From contig NZ_FOJG01000001.1 in the NCBI RefSeq assembly GCF_900110835.1, forward strand, positions 2,119,022 to 2,183,021: a stretch of 64,000 bases of DNA. The letters are read 5' to 3'. The number at the start of each line of letters is the position of its first letter. The stretch's first letter is position 1. The notes under the pieces were generated by a model. It saw nothing but the letters and a program-made list of their open reading frames with translations, was not told where the DNA came from and did no database searches. Shown piece by piece: positions 53,063-63,100 of this stretch. The translations under genes and the position numbers were made by a program. This DNA comes from Chitinophaga arvensicola. Its GTDB lineage: Bacteria; Bacteroidota; Bacteroidia; Chitinophagales; Chitinophagaceae.

Positions 53063-54733
53063 ATGCGAAAAACAATTGTAACCGGCTGTCTGGCCCTGTT
53101 AACAGGTGTAGCAGTTACCGCACAGGTAAAGGAACGCTACCCGGAAGGTATTGCGCACGTAGTGGTGATAGGGATAGATGGATTAAGCCCTGATGGCATC
53201 CGGAAAGCCAATACGCCGGTAATGCACCGGATGATAGACAGCGGCGCCGTGAAATGGAATGTACGTACCGTACTTCCTTCCAGCAGCAGCCCCAACTGGG
53301 CCTCTATGATTATGGGCGCCGGCGTGGAGCAGCACGGTGTTCAGGATAATGACTGGGAGAAGGGAGAATCTTCTTTACCGGCGGTTACTACGGGAGAAGA
53401 AGGACTTTTTCCTACTATTTTCGGCGTGGTAAGGCAGGCCAGGCCAACTGCAGAAATTGGCGCGGTGTATCATTGGGATGGCTTTGGCCGCCTGTTTGAA
53501 AAGAAAGCAGTCAACTACGATCATCACTTCGAAACAGAAGGGGCGAGCACAGACAGCTTTGCCACTTACCTCGTGAACAGGAAGCCATTGTTTGCCTTTC
53601 TGCACATGGATCATGTAGATGCTGCCGGCCATGAATACGGCCACGGTACCGCCGCCTATTTCCAGGCGGTATCAAGAGCAGATTCTTTGATTGGCCAGGT
53701 ACTCACCGCTATCAGACAAGCCGGCATGGAAAAAAATACGCTGGTGATTGTAACGGCAGACCATGGGGGAGTGGGTACCGGTCATGGCGGCGCTACCATA
53801 GAAGAAGCGGAAATAGCGATGATCCTGTATGGAAAAGGCATAAAGAAAGGCTATAAAATACAACAGCAGATGGCCACCTATGACCTGGCGGCCACCATTG
53901 CTTTTGCTTTGAAAATAGTGCCGCCGTATGTATGGACCGGGCGTCCGGCGAAACCCGCTTTCACGGGTTTCACTGAGCCGGCTAATTTGTGGTTGGGTAA
54001 ATCCCTGCTGCCTGCACCGGTGATCTATCCGGAGCGGCAGTTGTACGAACAGGCCGGTGGCTTGTTTGTAGACCAGACGCCTACTGTGAAAATGCTGCCG
54101 GTAGCAGAGAAGAGCAGTATCCGCTATACACTCGATGGAAGCGAACCAGGGATCAGCGCCACTCTTTACCAGCAACCGTTTAACCTCGCCCAAACAACCG
54201 TAGTCAAAGCACGTTCCTTTGATGAGAAAGGAAATGAGAGTACTACCAGCAGTGCTTATTTCCGCGTGCTGCACGCCGCCCAGGGTCATGGATTACAGGT
54301 ACAATATTATCCGGGGAGTAACTGGAAATACCTGCCTGTTTTCAGCAGGTTAAAGTCTACGCAACAATGGGAAAGCCTCGAATTCCATCTGGATAAAAAT
54401 AAGATCCTTCCATTGCTGGATAAGGATCACAGCACCTTCGGTATCGTCTTCAAAGGATACATTGAAATAACTACGCCTGGGAAATATGTTTTTTATACCC
54501 GCTCGGATGATGGCAGCCAGTTATTTATTAACGACGAAGAAGTGGTGACGAACGACGGCGATCATGGCGTAATAGAACGCGGAGGTACCATAGAACTAAC
54601 GAAAGGCCGGCATCCCGTACGGTTGGAGTATTTCAACAGCAATGGCGGATTCTGGCTGGAAACCTGGTACAAAGGGCCAGGTATTACAAAGCAGATCGTT
54701 CCGGCGGATATATTGTTTCTGAATAAAGATTAA
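53063..54733 (+). CDS. Secreted alkaline-phosphatase-superfamily phosphodiesterase (NPP-like) with CHB_HEX_C and PA14 domains
   Basis: 556 residues. Signal peptide about 1-21. Residues 30-290 are a type I phosphodiesterase/nucleotide pyrophosphatase-like domain: Asp39 in GIDG, candidate nucleophile Ser76 in SSSSPNW, then HMDHVDAAGHEYG (Asp183, His184, Asp186, His190) and TADHGGVGTGHGG (Asp233, His234, His241), the two-zinc ligand set. Residues about 325-405 resemble a chitobiase/hexosaminidase C-terminal module (IRYTLDGSEPG). Residues 410-550 form a PA14-like carbohydrate-binding domain (YVFYTRSDDGSQLFIND). It probably splits phosphodiesters or phosphonate esters on a sugar-bearing substrate in the periplasm or at the surface. 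17 bases after susD. Confidence 0.85.
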   Translation: MRKTIVTGCLALLTGVAVTAQVKERYPEGIAHVVVIGIDGLSPDGIRKANTPVMHRMIDSGAVKWNVRTVLPSSSSPNWASMIMGAGVEQHGVQDNDWEKGESSLPAVTTGEEGLFPTIFGVVRQARPTAEIGAVYHWDGFGRLFEKKAVNYDHHFETEGASTDSFATYLVNRKPLFAFLHMDHVDAAGHEYGHGTAAYFQAVSRADSLIGQVLTAIRQAGMEKNTLVIVTADHGGVGTGHGGATIEEAEIAMILYGKGIKKGYKIQQQMATYDLAATIAFALKIVPPYVWTGRPAKPAFTGFTEPANLWLGKSLLPAPVIYPERQLYEQAGGLFVDQTPTVKMLPVAEKSSIRYTLDGSEPGISATLYQQPFNLAQTTVVKARSFDEKGNESTTSSAYFRVLHAAQGHGLQVQYYPGSNWKYLPVFSRLKSTQQWESLEFHLDKNKILPLLDKDHSTFGIVFKGYIEITTPGKYVFYTRSDDGSQLFINDEEVVTNDGDHGVIERGGTIELTKGRHPVRLEYFNSNGGFWLETWYKGPGITKQIVPADILFLNKD

Positions 54734-54741
54734 AAGTAACA

Positions 54742-55311
54742 GTGATGACAACACAGCAAAAGATAGATACCCTGTTTGAATTATACACCACTTACGGTCA
54801 CCTGGATTACGGAGAAGGGGTTACGCAGTTGATGCACATGGTACAGGCGGCAAAACTGGCACATAAAGAAGGATATGAAGAGGAAGTAATACTGGCGGCC
54901 TTTTTTCACGATATCGGTCATTTCCTGGAAGAAGGAGAAGAGATGGGCATCTATGGTAAACATGACCATGACCGCATGGGTGGCGAATACCTGGTATCCC
55001 TTGGGTTTACGGAGAAGATGGCAAAGCTGGTAGCAAGCCATGTGGCCGCAAAGCGTTACCTGACTTATAAAATTCCCGGTTACTACGAACAGTTATCAGA
55101 TGCCAGCAAAAAAACGCTGGGCTTCCAGGGTGGACCTATGGAAGCTGCCGCAGCTAAAGCATTTGAAGAAGATCCACTTTTTGAATTGTACCTGAAAATG
55201 CGCTACTGGGACGATCTGGCAAAAGAAACAGACCAGGCGGTAGTGCCGGAGGATGTGCAATGGATGAAGGAAATGGGTACACGGTTTTTACAACAGCAGG
55301 CAGCTGAATAA
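54742..55311 (+). CDS. PhnZ-like HD-domain protein (phosphonate-degradation type)
   Basis: 189 residues, cytoplasmic. It matches the HD family associated with phosphonate operons (PhnZ-type mixed-valent diiron oxygenases): HLDYGEGVTQLMHMVQAA (His32), FFHDIGHF (His56, Asp57), KHDHDRMGGEYL (His74/His76), SHVAAKRYL (His100) and YWDDLAK (Asp157), giving a plausible six-ligand diiron site, and also SDASKKTLGFQGGPM. PhnZ itself cleaves a hydroxylated aminoethylphosphonate made by PhnY to glycine and phosphate; no phnY-like gene is in the window, so another diol or phosphorus substrate is possible. It starts eight bases after the phosphodiesterase stop and ends module 2. Confidence 0.75.
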   Translation: MMTTQQKIDTLFELYTTYGHLDYGEGVTQLMHMVQAAKLAHKEGYEEEVILAAFFHDIGHFLEEGEEMGIYGKHDHDRMGGEYLVSLGFTEKMAKLVASHVAAKRYLTYKIPGYYEQLSDASKKTLGFQGGPMEAAAAKAFEEDPLFELYLKMRYWDDLAKETDQAVVPEDVQWMKEMGTRFLQQQAAE

Positions 55312-55318
55312 ACAAACG

Positions 55319-55350
55319 AACAGCTGTTGCCCTTAAAAGCAACAGCTGTT
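55319..55350. terminator. Bidirectional terminator at the end of module 2
   Basis: Perfect 12-bp arms aacagctgttgc (55319-55330) and gcaacagctgtt (55339-55350), loop of eight, then tttatttt. It ends the six-gene module and the convergent SMI1/KNR4-like gene. Confidence 0.88.
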
Positions 55351-55356
55351 TTTATT

Positions 55357-55911
55357 TTATCCGAAGTATTGTTGCTTCCATGCATCAAAAGCCGCCTGGT
55401 GTTTTTCCTGTGCTTTAGTGATAATGTGGGTGGTATCCTCTACAGGCTCCAGTTTGAATTGTCTTAATAACCATTCTTTATAGGCATCAATGTATTCGCT
55501 GGGCTCATCGTCCTCATCTTTATAAAAAGTGATTTCCTCATAAATCATAGGTTCACTGTCGAATGTGATCAGTTGCAGTAACCCGGTAATATTTTCTGCA
55601 ATAACAAATTCCCCGCCCTCATCTCCGAATACTACTACCGGCAGTTCACTGAAATCGGTGGTATCATCATACTGCCATAAAGCATAAAAAGAACCGGAAC
55701 CATTTGCCTGTGCAAATGGATACAGCCGGGCCAGGAAATCGGGGTGGTCGGACCATCCATGCTGTAGCCCGGATTTATCATCGTGTAGCAGTCCGAATCC
55801 TTCGGAGTAGCTTTCAAAGCCGGTGGCCTCCTGGAATTTCAGCAACTGTTGCAAGGCTTCCGGAACCGGGTGTGCACCAAAGTTTTTTGCAAATTCGGGT
55901 GTAGTTGTCAT
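55357..55911 (-). CDS. SMI1/KNR4-like protein
   Basis: 184 residues, no signal peptide. FYALWQYDDTTDFSELPVVVFGDEGG with VIAENITGLLQLI resembles the SMI1/KNR4 fold, used by many bacterial immunity proteins and by general cytoplasmic proteins. No toxin gene is adjacent, so an immunity role is not supported by context. Monocistronic, convergent with module 2. Confidence 0.7.
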   Translation of the reverse strand: MTTTPEFAKNFGAHPVPEALQQLLKFQEATGFESYSEGFGLLHDDKSGLQHGWSDHPDFLARLYPFAQANGSGSFYALWQYDDTTDFSELPVVVFGDEGGEFVIAENITGLLQLITFDSEPMIYEEITFYKDEDDEPSEYIDAYKEWLLRQFKLEPVEDTTHIITKAQEKHQAAFDAWKQQYFG

Positions 55912-56070
55912 ATACTCGGCTTTTTTATACCGATCCTAAATATAAGACAAGCCAGTGTTCAGCGTATTTGAATATTCTGTTAATTTTTTCTGATGCACTT
56001 TTCGTTTTACATATAAACATTAGTAAAAAATATAATTAAAAATGTTAATCATGTAGTAATATTGACTTGA

Positions 56071-56120
56071 TATATTTGTCCGGTCAACGGGAGGAGCGGT
56101 AATTACCTGCCCCTCCCGTT
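56071..56120 (+). promoter_or_regulatory. Candidate promoter followed at once by a leader hairpin
   Basis: TATATTTG (56071-56078) fits TAnnTTTG. Transcription would begin near 56085, exactly where a hairpin starts: arms aacgggagg (56086-56094) and cctcccgtt (56112-56120), followed by ttatta. The transcript would therefore begin with a stem-loop about 25 bases before the metallophosphoesterase ATG. Confidence 0.55.
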
Positions 56121-56145
56121 TTATTATCTATAATCCGATATGTAA

Positions 56146-57048
56146 ATGGAAAGAAGATCGCTTTTTAAAAAGATGGGAGGGCTGTTACTCGTGCCCGCTG
56201 TTCCCTTTTCTAATCTCCTGCCCAAAGAGAAGCCTGTGCTGCGGGTAGCCCATCTGACAGATATTCACCTGAAGAATGATTTTGATGCGCCAAAGCATTT
56301 CCGTGATTGCTTACATCATGTACAGCAGCAAACGCCTAAAGTAGATTTTATTCTCAATGGCGGCGACGTGGTATTTGATATGAACAAGGAAAAAAAACAG
56401 ACTATCGACGACCAATGGCAGCTGGTACAATCTATCATGTCGGCAGAATGCAGCATTCCTTCTCACTATGTATTGGGTAATCATGATATCTGGTGGGAAG
56501 AGCAGAATAAAACTTCTTCCCTGTATGGCAAGCAGTATGCACTGGACCAGTTGAAATTATCTTCTCCGTATTACAGCTTCGTGAAAAATGGCTGGAAATT
56601 TATCTGCCTCGACAGTGTACACCTGGATGTAGATGGCACCTGGTACATCGGTAAACTGGGCGCTGCACAGTTCCAGTGGCTGGAAAATGAATTAAAACAA
56701 ACAGACGCCAAAATGCCGGTATGCGTACTTTCGCATATTCCTATTCTCACAGCTACCCTGATGATTGAAGATGATATCGTGAACAGATGGGAAATGCTGG
56801 GCGGCGATATGCACACAGATACCTCCGCGATTATTAAATTGTTTTATCAGCATCCTAATGTAAAATTGTGCCTGAGCGGGCATATTCATTTGAGGGATAA
56901 AGTGGTGTATAACAACGTCACTTACTTATGTAACGGCGCTGTAAGTGGTGCCTGGTGGAAAGGTAATAAGCGGGAAACTGCACCTGGATATGGATTGATT
57001 GATTTTTATAAAGATGGAAGCTTTGAAGAAAGATATGTAAATTATTAA
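56146..57048 (+). CDS. Calcineurin-like metallophosphoesterase, Tat-type signal
   Basis: 300 residues. The N-terminus MERRSLFKKMGGLLLVPAV has an RRxxFKK Tat-like motif before a short hydrophobic stretch, so the protein is likely exported folded with its metals. Metallophosphoesterase motifs follow: LTDIHL (Asp, His), NGGDVVFD, LGNHDIWW, SHIPIL and SGHIHL, the full binuclear metal site. The substrate may be a phosphomonoester, phosphodiester or nucleotide. Single gene with a hairpin at 57053-57085 after it. Confidence 0.92.
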   Translation: MERRSLFKKMGGLLLVPAVPFSNLLPKEKPVLRVAHLTDIHLKNDFDAPKHFRDCLHHVQQQTPKVDFILNGGDVVFDMNKEKKQTIDDQWQLVQSIMSAECSIPSHYVLGNHDIWWEEQNKTSSLYGKQYALDQLKLSSPYYSFVKNGWKFICLDSVHLDVDGTWYIGKLGAAQFQWLENELKQTDAKMPVCVLSHIPILTATLMIEDDIVNRWEMLGGDMHTDTSAIIKLFYQHPNVKLCLSGHIHLRDKVVYNNVTYLCNGAVSGAWWKGNKRETAPGYGLIDFYKDGSFEERYVNY

Positions 57049-57052
57049 TGTT

Positions 57053-57085
57053 GATCACAGGACCTGCCTTCCAGGTCCTGTGATC
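57053..57085. terminator. Strong hairpin between convergent genes
   Basis: Perfect 14-bp arms gatcacaggacctg (57053-57066) and caggtcctgtgatc (57072-57085) with a 5-base loop. There is no clear T-run, so it is a less typical terminator, perhaps serving both convergent genes. Confidence 0.7.
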
Positions 57086-57092
57086 ACTTATA

Positions 57093-57623
57093 TCAGTGGT
57101 GTTCCGCCTGTGTCTTCAGGGCAGCCAGCCACTTGTCAAGCGATGTATCAAGTCCTTCCTGGAATTTATGCGACAGCAATGTCACCAGCCATCCTTCCAT
57201 ACTTTCTTCCACATCTACCCGGGTACTACCATCCGGCAAACCCGTAAAGTGCCAGTTGTGAATGGCAAATGCGCCGAAGGCAGGGCCAGACCAGCCAATA
57301 GCAGAGAAAGGTATGGCCGTATGTATCGTGGAACGGATATTTAAACCACCACTTTCCCAGGTAAAGGAATTTCCCGCCTCAAAGTTTCCGGTCAGCTTTG
57401 GATGTTTAATATCCTGTTGCCAGGTGGCCCATTGATTAACCCCGCTCATGATAGTCCATACTTTTTCCGGAGACGCATGTATGATTATCGATTTTCTTGT
57501 TTGAACCGGTGCCTCCAGATGAATATGGGTGGAGGGCGTATAACGGCTGAACAGTTCTAAACCGGCAACAGTGAGGCCGGCAACCAGTATAAGAGCAATG
57601 AAGGAGTAAAGCAGCTTTTTCAT
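57093..57623 (-). CDS. SRPBCC (polyketide cyclase/dehydrase-like) protein with N-terminal membrane anchor
   Basis: 176 residues. One membrane helix at about 5-25, then a START-like domain beginning SIIHASPEKVWTIMSGVNQW and ending LPDGSTRVDVEESMEGWLVTLL. It would face the periplasm. Such proteins bind lipids or other hydrophobic ligands; no function known. Monocistronic. Confidence 0.85.
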   Translation of the reverse strand: MKKLLYSFIALILVAGLTVAGLELFSRYTPSTHIHLEAPVQTRKSIIIHASPEKVWTIMSGVNQWATWQQDIKHPKLTGNFEAGNSFTWESGGLNIRSTIHTAIPFSAIGWSGPAFGAFAIHNWHFTGLPDGSTRVDVEESMEGWLVTLLSHKFQEGLDTSLDKWLAALKTQAEHH

Positions 57624-57759
57624 GATAATGTATTTTTATATACCAAAATTATCACGGGAAGCCTCCTTAAAATTGTAAGAAAACGAAAAACAAAGTTACA
57701 TCACCAGTAGCAGATATACCATTCCGTATACCTGCTCCTGGTTTTTATCACAGGGAGAT
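57624..57759. other. Intergenic stretch between the SRPBCC and MazG-like genes
   Basis: 136 bases, no gene or hairpin recognised. It should hold the promoter of the minus-strand SRPBCC gene. Confidence 0.4.
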
Positions 57760-58224
57760 TTATAACAGCGGGTTCAATTGCGCTGCGGAATAATTCACCG
57801 ATTTCAGCGTCTTGTTGTCCGACTTCCGGTATACCAGGTAAAGATCATCTACCTGTGTATAGTAGCACTCCGTATTGGCGGTAGTATTATAATGTGCAAT
57901 GGTTTGTTCTGCTTCCTCCACCGACTTACAGGCTTTACTCATATTGGATCTGTGTACCTCGTTAAAAAGCGCGTTGAATTTCCCGCCAAGGCCAAATTCC
58001 AGGATGGCACCGGATAACACATATTGAAGATCACAAAGCGCATCTGCCACTTCCACCATATTGTTGCCGGCAATGGCTTCTTTCAGTTCGTTTAATTCCT
58101 CCTGGATCAGGGATACGCGTAAATCGCATCTTTGCTGACTGGGAATGACAGGGCTGGGTTCAATAGGATGCCTGAATGTACTATGAAATTCGGCAACACT
58201 GCTCAGGGCTTTTACGTCTTCCAT
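57760..58224 (-). CDS. MazG/PRA-PH-like nucleoside triphosphate pyrophosphohydrolase
   Basis: 154 residues from ATG 58224; the longer frame has 63 extra residues that overlap the divergent sigma gene and are not conserved. All-alpha NTP pyrophosphatase pattern: LIQEELNELKEA (Glu42, Glu43, Glu46) and VEVADALCDLQYVL (Asp61, Asp65), the Mg-binding ExxE and ExxD sets. The family hydrolyses NTPs to NMP and PPi, often as housecleaning. Divergent from ECF module 3. Confidence 0.85.
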   Translation of the reverse strand: MEDVKALSSVAEFHSTFRHPIEPSPVIPSQQRCDLRVSLIQEELNELKEAIAGNNMVEVADALCDLQYVLSGAILEFGLGGKFNALFNEVHRSNMSKACKSVEEAEQTIAHYNTTANTECYYTQVDDLYLVYRKSDNKTLKSVNYSAAQLNPLL

Positions 58225-58308
58225 GATTGAATTTGATTTATAAGGTACGAAATACCTAAAGTAAGTATTATTTAGTATTTTAGTCCCGGTACCGCTATTC
58301 AAATCTCT

Positions 58309-58887
58309 GTGTTTATACAAACTGACGAAATAACGTTGATGGAAAGGATGTCTAAGGATGACCGGAAAGCATTCGAGACCGTCTATAACCGTTATTTTGT
58401 GCAGGTATATCATCTCTCCATGAAATTTGTGGCAGACAGGGAAGCGGCAGAAGATATCACTTTAGAGACTTTTGTAAAATTGTGGGACAGGCGTAGTGCC
58501 ATGGAGAGCGATTCCAAAATAGGGCCGTATCTCTGCACCATTGCCAGGAATGCTTGTCTGAATTACCTGCGCGACCGCCAACGGATGACTGCCAGGCATC
58601 AGGAGCTGGCATTGCTGGAATCCAATAATCAACTCAGCTTTGAAGCTTTTGCAGATCCGGAATCCGAAATCTATCGCCGGCTGTACCTGGAAATAGAGCA
58701 ACTGCCAGGGAAAAGCGCCGCCGTTATAAAGTTTAGTCTCCAGGGAATGAAAAATGAAGAAATCGCACGCCAGCTGAATATAAATGAAAAAACAGTCAGG
58801 AATCTGAAAACAGCAGCCATTAAGCAACTCCGACTCACCTTATTAAAGGTGGATTTTATGCTTTTGCTGGTCTTGCTTTCCAGGTAA
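58309..58887 (+). CDS. ECF RNA polymerase sigma factor (module 3)
   Basis: 192 residues from a GTG (an ATG at 58339 would remove ten residues). Region 2: KAFETVYNRYFVQVYHLSMK then AAEDITLETFVKLWD; region 4: LPGKSAAVIKFSLQGMKNEE then IARQLNINEKTVRNLKTAAI. Next come fecR, susC and the start of susD. The -7 region is an imperfect TATTTTAG near 58274. Confidence 0.92.
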   Translation: MFIQTDEITLMERMSKDDRKAFETVYNRYFVQVYHLSMKFVADREAAEDITLETFVKLWDRRSAMESDSKIGPYLCTIARNACLNYLRDRQRMTARHQELALLESNNQLSFEAFADPESEIYRRLYLEIEQLPGKSAAVIKFSLQGMKNEEIARQLNINEKTVRNLKTAAIKQLRLTLLKVDFMLLLVLLSR

Positions 58888-58966
58888 AAAAATATTTCAA
58901 AAAATCTCGGGACATTTTTGCGGGTCCGGTGTTTATATAGTGAAGTGAACAAAAAATCCCATGTAG

Positions 58967-60145
58967 ATGTCTCTGCCACTGGAAAGAATTGTCATATTAG
59001 TCCTTAAGCATCTTCACGGTGAATTGAATGCGGAAGAGCAACTGGAATTGGAACAATGGATGTCTGCATCGCCTGAAAACAGTGCGATGGTGGAAGCTTT
59101 TTTTGATGAAGAGAACGTACAGCGTCAGCTGCAACAGCTAACAGAAGTGGATACCAGGATCTGGAATAAGCTGGAAGTCCACACCGGCGCCAGGGTAAAA
59201 CCAATTATTCCTTACCACCGTTATTTGCTCTATGCTGCCTGTATCAGTGCATTCCTGATGACATTGGCCGCACTGATAAAATTCAATACACATCCATCTT
59301 TGCCGGTAGCCACCACTACCCGGCCGGTCATGGATATAGCAGCACCCGACAGCACCAGGGCATTTATTACACTGGGCAATGGCAAAAAACTGTACCTCGA
59401 TAGCGTAAGAAATGGTACTTCCCTATTACCCGGCAACCAGCTGGGACAGAAATTGAGCGGAAGTAGTATTTCCTATCACGGCAGTGTTACCAACGCAGCT
59501 CCGGAACTGAACACCATCACAGTTCCCAAAGGAAGCAAACCACTGCTCATATCCCTGCCCGACGGCTCCAGCCTGTTGCTCAATGTAGCTTCTACCGCTT
59601 CATTCTATGTTCCGTTTCCCCCTAATGAAAGAGTGGTGCAGGTATCGGGTGAAGCTTATTTCGATGTAGCCAGAAACGCACAGCAACCATTTATTGTAAA
59701 GAGTAAAGACCAGGTAATTAAAGTACTGGGCACCGCATTTAATATAAATTCCTACAACGATGAAGCAACAATTAAAACAACCCTCGTGGAAGGGAAATTA
59801 CAGGTCAGCCAGGTAAAATCAAATGCCAGCAGACTGTTGTCAGCCGGCCAGCAGCTAACATTAAATACAGCCGGGGATTTTCAGCTGAATACCGATGCCG
59901 ATACCGATGAAGCTACCGCCTGGAAACAAAATATTTTCCAGTTTAAGCAAACAGAGTTACACATCATCATGCGGCAACTATCAAGATGGTATAATGTAGA
60001 TATAGTATACACAGGAACAATGAAAGAACGCTTTTTTACCGCCACCTTTTCCAGGGATAAAAGTCTGACTGCCGTTCTTAAAATTATGGAGCTGAACGGA
60101 ATCAACTGTAGCCTCCATAACAGGACCATTACGATTATGCAATAG
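58967..60145 (+). CDS. FecR-type anti-sigma factor (module 3)
   Basis: 392 residues, longer than the two other FecR proteins because of an extended stretch between the membrane helix (about 85-102, LLYAACISAFLMTLAALI) and the FecR core (LPDGSSLLLNVASTASFY, VSGEAYFDVA, VLGTAFNINSYND). Ends in a DUF4974-like domain (FKQTELHIIMRQLSRWYN). Anti-sigma partner of the sigma factor 80 bases upstream. Confidence 0.93.
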   Translation: MSLPLERIVILVLKHLHGELNAEEQLELEQWMSASPENSAMVEAFFDEENVQRQLQQLTEVDTRIWNKLEVHTGARVKPIIPYHRYLLYAACISAFLMTLAALIKFNTHPSLPVATTTRPVMDIAAPDSTRAFITLGNGKKLYLDSVRNGTSLLPGNQLGQKLSGSSISYHGSVTNAAPELNTITVPKGSKPLLISLPDGSSLLLNVASTASFYVPFPPNERVVQVSGEAYFDVARNAQQPFIVKSKDQVIKVLGTAFNINSYNDEATIKTTLVEGKLQVSQVKSNASRLLSAGQQLTLNTAGDFQLNTDADTDEATAWKQNIFQFKQTELHIIMRQLSRWYNVDIVYTGTMKERFFTATFSRDKSLTAVLKIMELNGINCSLHNRTITIMQ

Positions 60146-60176
60146 AACAGATTACAGCTTACGAAACTCAACCAAG

Positions 60177-63100
60177 ATGAATCGGTCCAACCACCATGGG
60201 CCATTATTAACATGCCTAAATCTCAAATTTATGATTCATTTGTATTCCTATTACCAACGGGGATTCAAGCCTTATTTTCTATCAAAAAAGCTGTTGTGCA
60301 TGAAGCTGACAGCACTTGTTTTTCTGACCATATGCCTGCAACTGTCGGCCAAAACACAAGGACAAAATGTAAGCGTCAACGTAAAAAATACACCGCTGGA
60401 AAAAGTACTGAATACTTTCCGGAAACAAAGCGGGTACGACTTCTGGTTCGATAGCCAGCTGTTATCCAAAGGAAATAATGTTAATCTCTCTTTACAGAAT
60501 ATGCCGGTGGAAAAGGCGTTGGACGCCTGTTTCGCAGGTCAGCCTTTTGAATACGAGGTAGTGGATAAAACAATTATCATCCGCGAGAAAAAAGTAGTGC
60601 GTGAGAAGGCCACGCCGCTGCCTGTTGATTTTACCATTACCGGGAAAATTACAGATGCCGGCGGTATTCCACTGGTAGGCGCTACGGTGGTATTGAAAGG
60701 CAGCAACAAAGGCACCGCTGCCGATGCTGCCGGTCATTTTTCCCTGCATATTCCTGATAATACCGGTGTGCTGGTAATCACCTTTATTGGTTATGAAACC
60801 ATGGAAATACCTGTGCCCAGGTCCGGGAAACTGGAGGTGGTGCTGCAGTTAAAAGATAAAAAAATAGATGAGATAGTAGTAGTGGGCTACGGCAGCCAAA
60901 AGAAAGCCAATCTGACCAGCGCCGTGAACACCGTGAAAATGGATGACATTGCGGCCAACAGACCTACCAGCACCACTGGTACGCTGCTTCAGGGAATTGT
61001 ACCTGGCTTGCAGATCACTTCCGGCACCGGGGAACCAGGCGGCGGATTTACGTTTAATATCCGTGGTACCACCAGTATCAATGGTGGTGGTCCATTGATT
61101 TTGGTAGACAATATCCCGTTCAACGGCCCTATGAACATGATCAATCCCAACGATATTGAAACGGTTACTGTTTTGAAAGATGCCGGCGCAGCAGCTATTT
61201 ATGGCGCACGCGCAGCCTTTGGCGTCATTCTCATTACTTCAAAAAAAGGAGCAAAGAACGGTAAGATTAAATTCGACTACAGTAATAACTTCACTTTTTC
61301 CACTCCCAGTTCTATTCCAAAGAAAGCCAGTCCGCTGGCTACCGTACAGGCTTACAAAGACATGGGCTATGGCGCTTACTGGACCGGTCAGAACGTGGAT
61401 AAATGGCTGCAGTTCCTGAACGACTACAACGCAGATCCTTCCAAATATCCGCAGGGTTATACCATGGACGCCGGACTAAGATACCAGCTCGCCGAATCAG
61501 ATGTGATCGGGCAGTTGTTCGACCGCTCCGGTAAACAACAGATGCACGACCTGGCTATCAGTGGCGGGTCCGACAAAACCGCTTACCGCATCTCCCTGGG
61601 TACCGTTAATGAAGATGGTATCATGGTTACCAATGCTGATTCCTATAAACGGTACAACCTCAAATCCTACTTCAGCGCCGATGTGACGAAATGGCTTACC
61701 ACACAACTGGATGTTGGTTATTACAGCTCTACCAAATCAGATCCTAACAGCAGCTGGTTGTGGAACACCGCCAGTAACAGCCCTTCCTATGTACCACTGG
61801 CCGATACCATGACGATCAACGGAATACTGTATCCTACCGGTACGCCTAAAAACCTGTTGCTGAATGCTGTGCCTACAAAAGATCGTCTAAATGACATCAG
61901 GCTGTTGGGTAAAGTCATTGCAAAACCCGTGAAAGACCTGACGATTACGGGAGAATACCTTTATGATAATCTCCGCGAAATCTACACCAGTTATAACAAA
62001 TCATTCGACTACGCCGATATCTCCGAGTTCGTGAGGAAAACCACGGTACCGGTGAATAATGCAGCGTATTATAATTTTAACCAGATGGATGAGCGGCGTA
62101 CCATGAATATCTACGCCAACTATCTCCGGTCCTTTGGTAAGCACAATTTCACCCTGATGGCGGGTTACAACCAGGATCAGTTTCACCGGGAAAGTATTAA
62201 TGTGAATAAAACACAGATGATCTCGGCAGATCTGCCTTCTATCTCCACCGCCGTAGGCGATCTGACAGCCGGTGATGCCTTTTCTGAATGGAGCGTAATG
62301 GGCTTCTTCGGCCGCCTGAACTACGACTACAAAGGCAAATACCTCTTTGAAATAAATGGCCGCGCAGATGGTTCTTCCAAGTTCCCCGAGAACCACCGCT
62401 GGGGCTATTTCCCCTCAGCTTCTGTGGGATGGCGCGTATCAGAAGAAAACTTTATGCAACGGCTCAAACCCGTGTTGTCGGAATTAAAGCTGCGTGCTTC
62501 TTACGGAGAAGTAGGGAACCAGGATATTGATCCCTATAAATTTATGGACGCTATGAGTCCCTATCTCACCGGATGGCTGGCAAACAGTACCAGGCCTACC
62601 ACGCTCACTGCACCCGGATTGGTAAGCCCTAATTTTACCTGGGAAACCGTGCGCACCCTGAACCTCGGAATGAATACCGAATTGTTTGCAAATCGCCTCA
62701 GCGTATCGGTCGACTGGTACAGAAGGCAGACCCTGAACATGCTCACCAGCGCCATTCAGCTGCCCGCTGTACTCGGCACCGGCGCACCATTGCAAAATGC
62801 TGCCAATCTGCAATCGCAGGGATATGAAATTGTGATCGGCTGGAAAGACAAAATCGGTGACCTCGAATACCAGATCTCCGGTAACCTGTACGACTTCCGC
62901 TCAAAGATCACCAAGTTCGATAACAACAAAGCAGGATCACTCAGCACCTATTACGTAGGAAGTGATTTCAATGAAATATGGGGCTACACTACAGACCGGT
63001 TGTACCAGTCGTCTGATTTCAACAATGGCGTGATCAAAGGTGGTATTCCGGGTCAGATCAGAAACGGTTCCAGCATTGTAACACCCAATCCCGGTGATGT

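Noticed and set aside
58225..58413. N-terminal extension of the MazG-like protein
   Set aside because: It overlaps the divergent sigma gene and carries no conserved sequence; ATG 58224 gives the normal family length.
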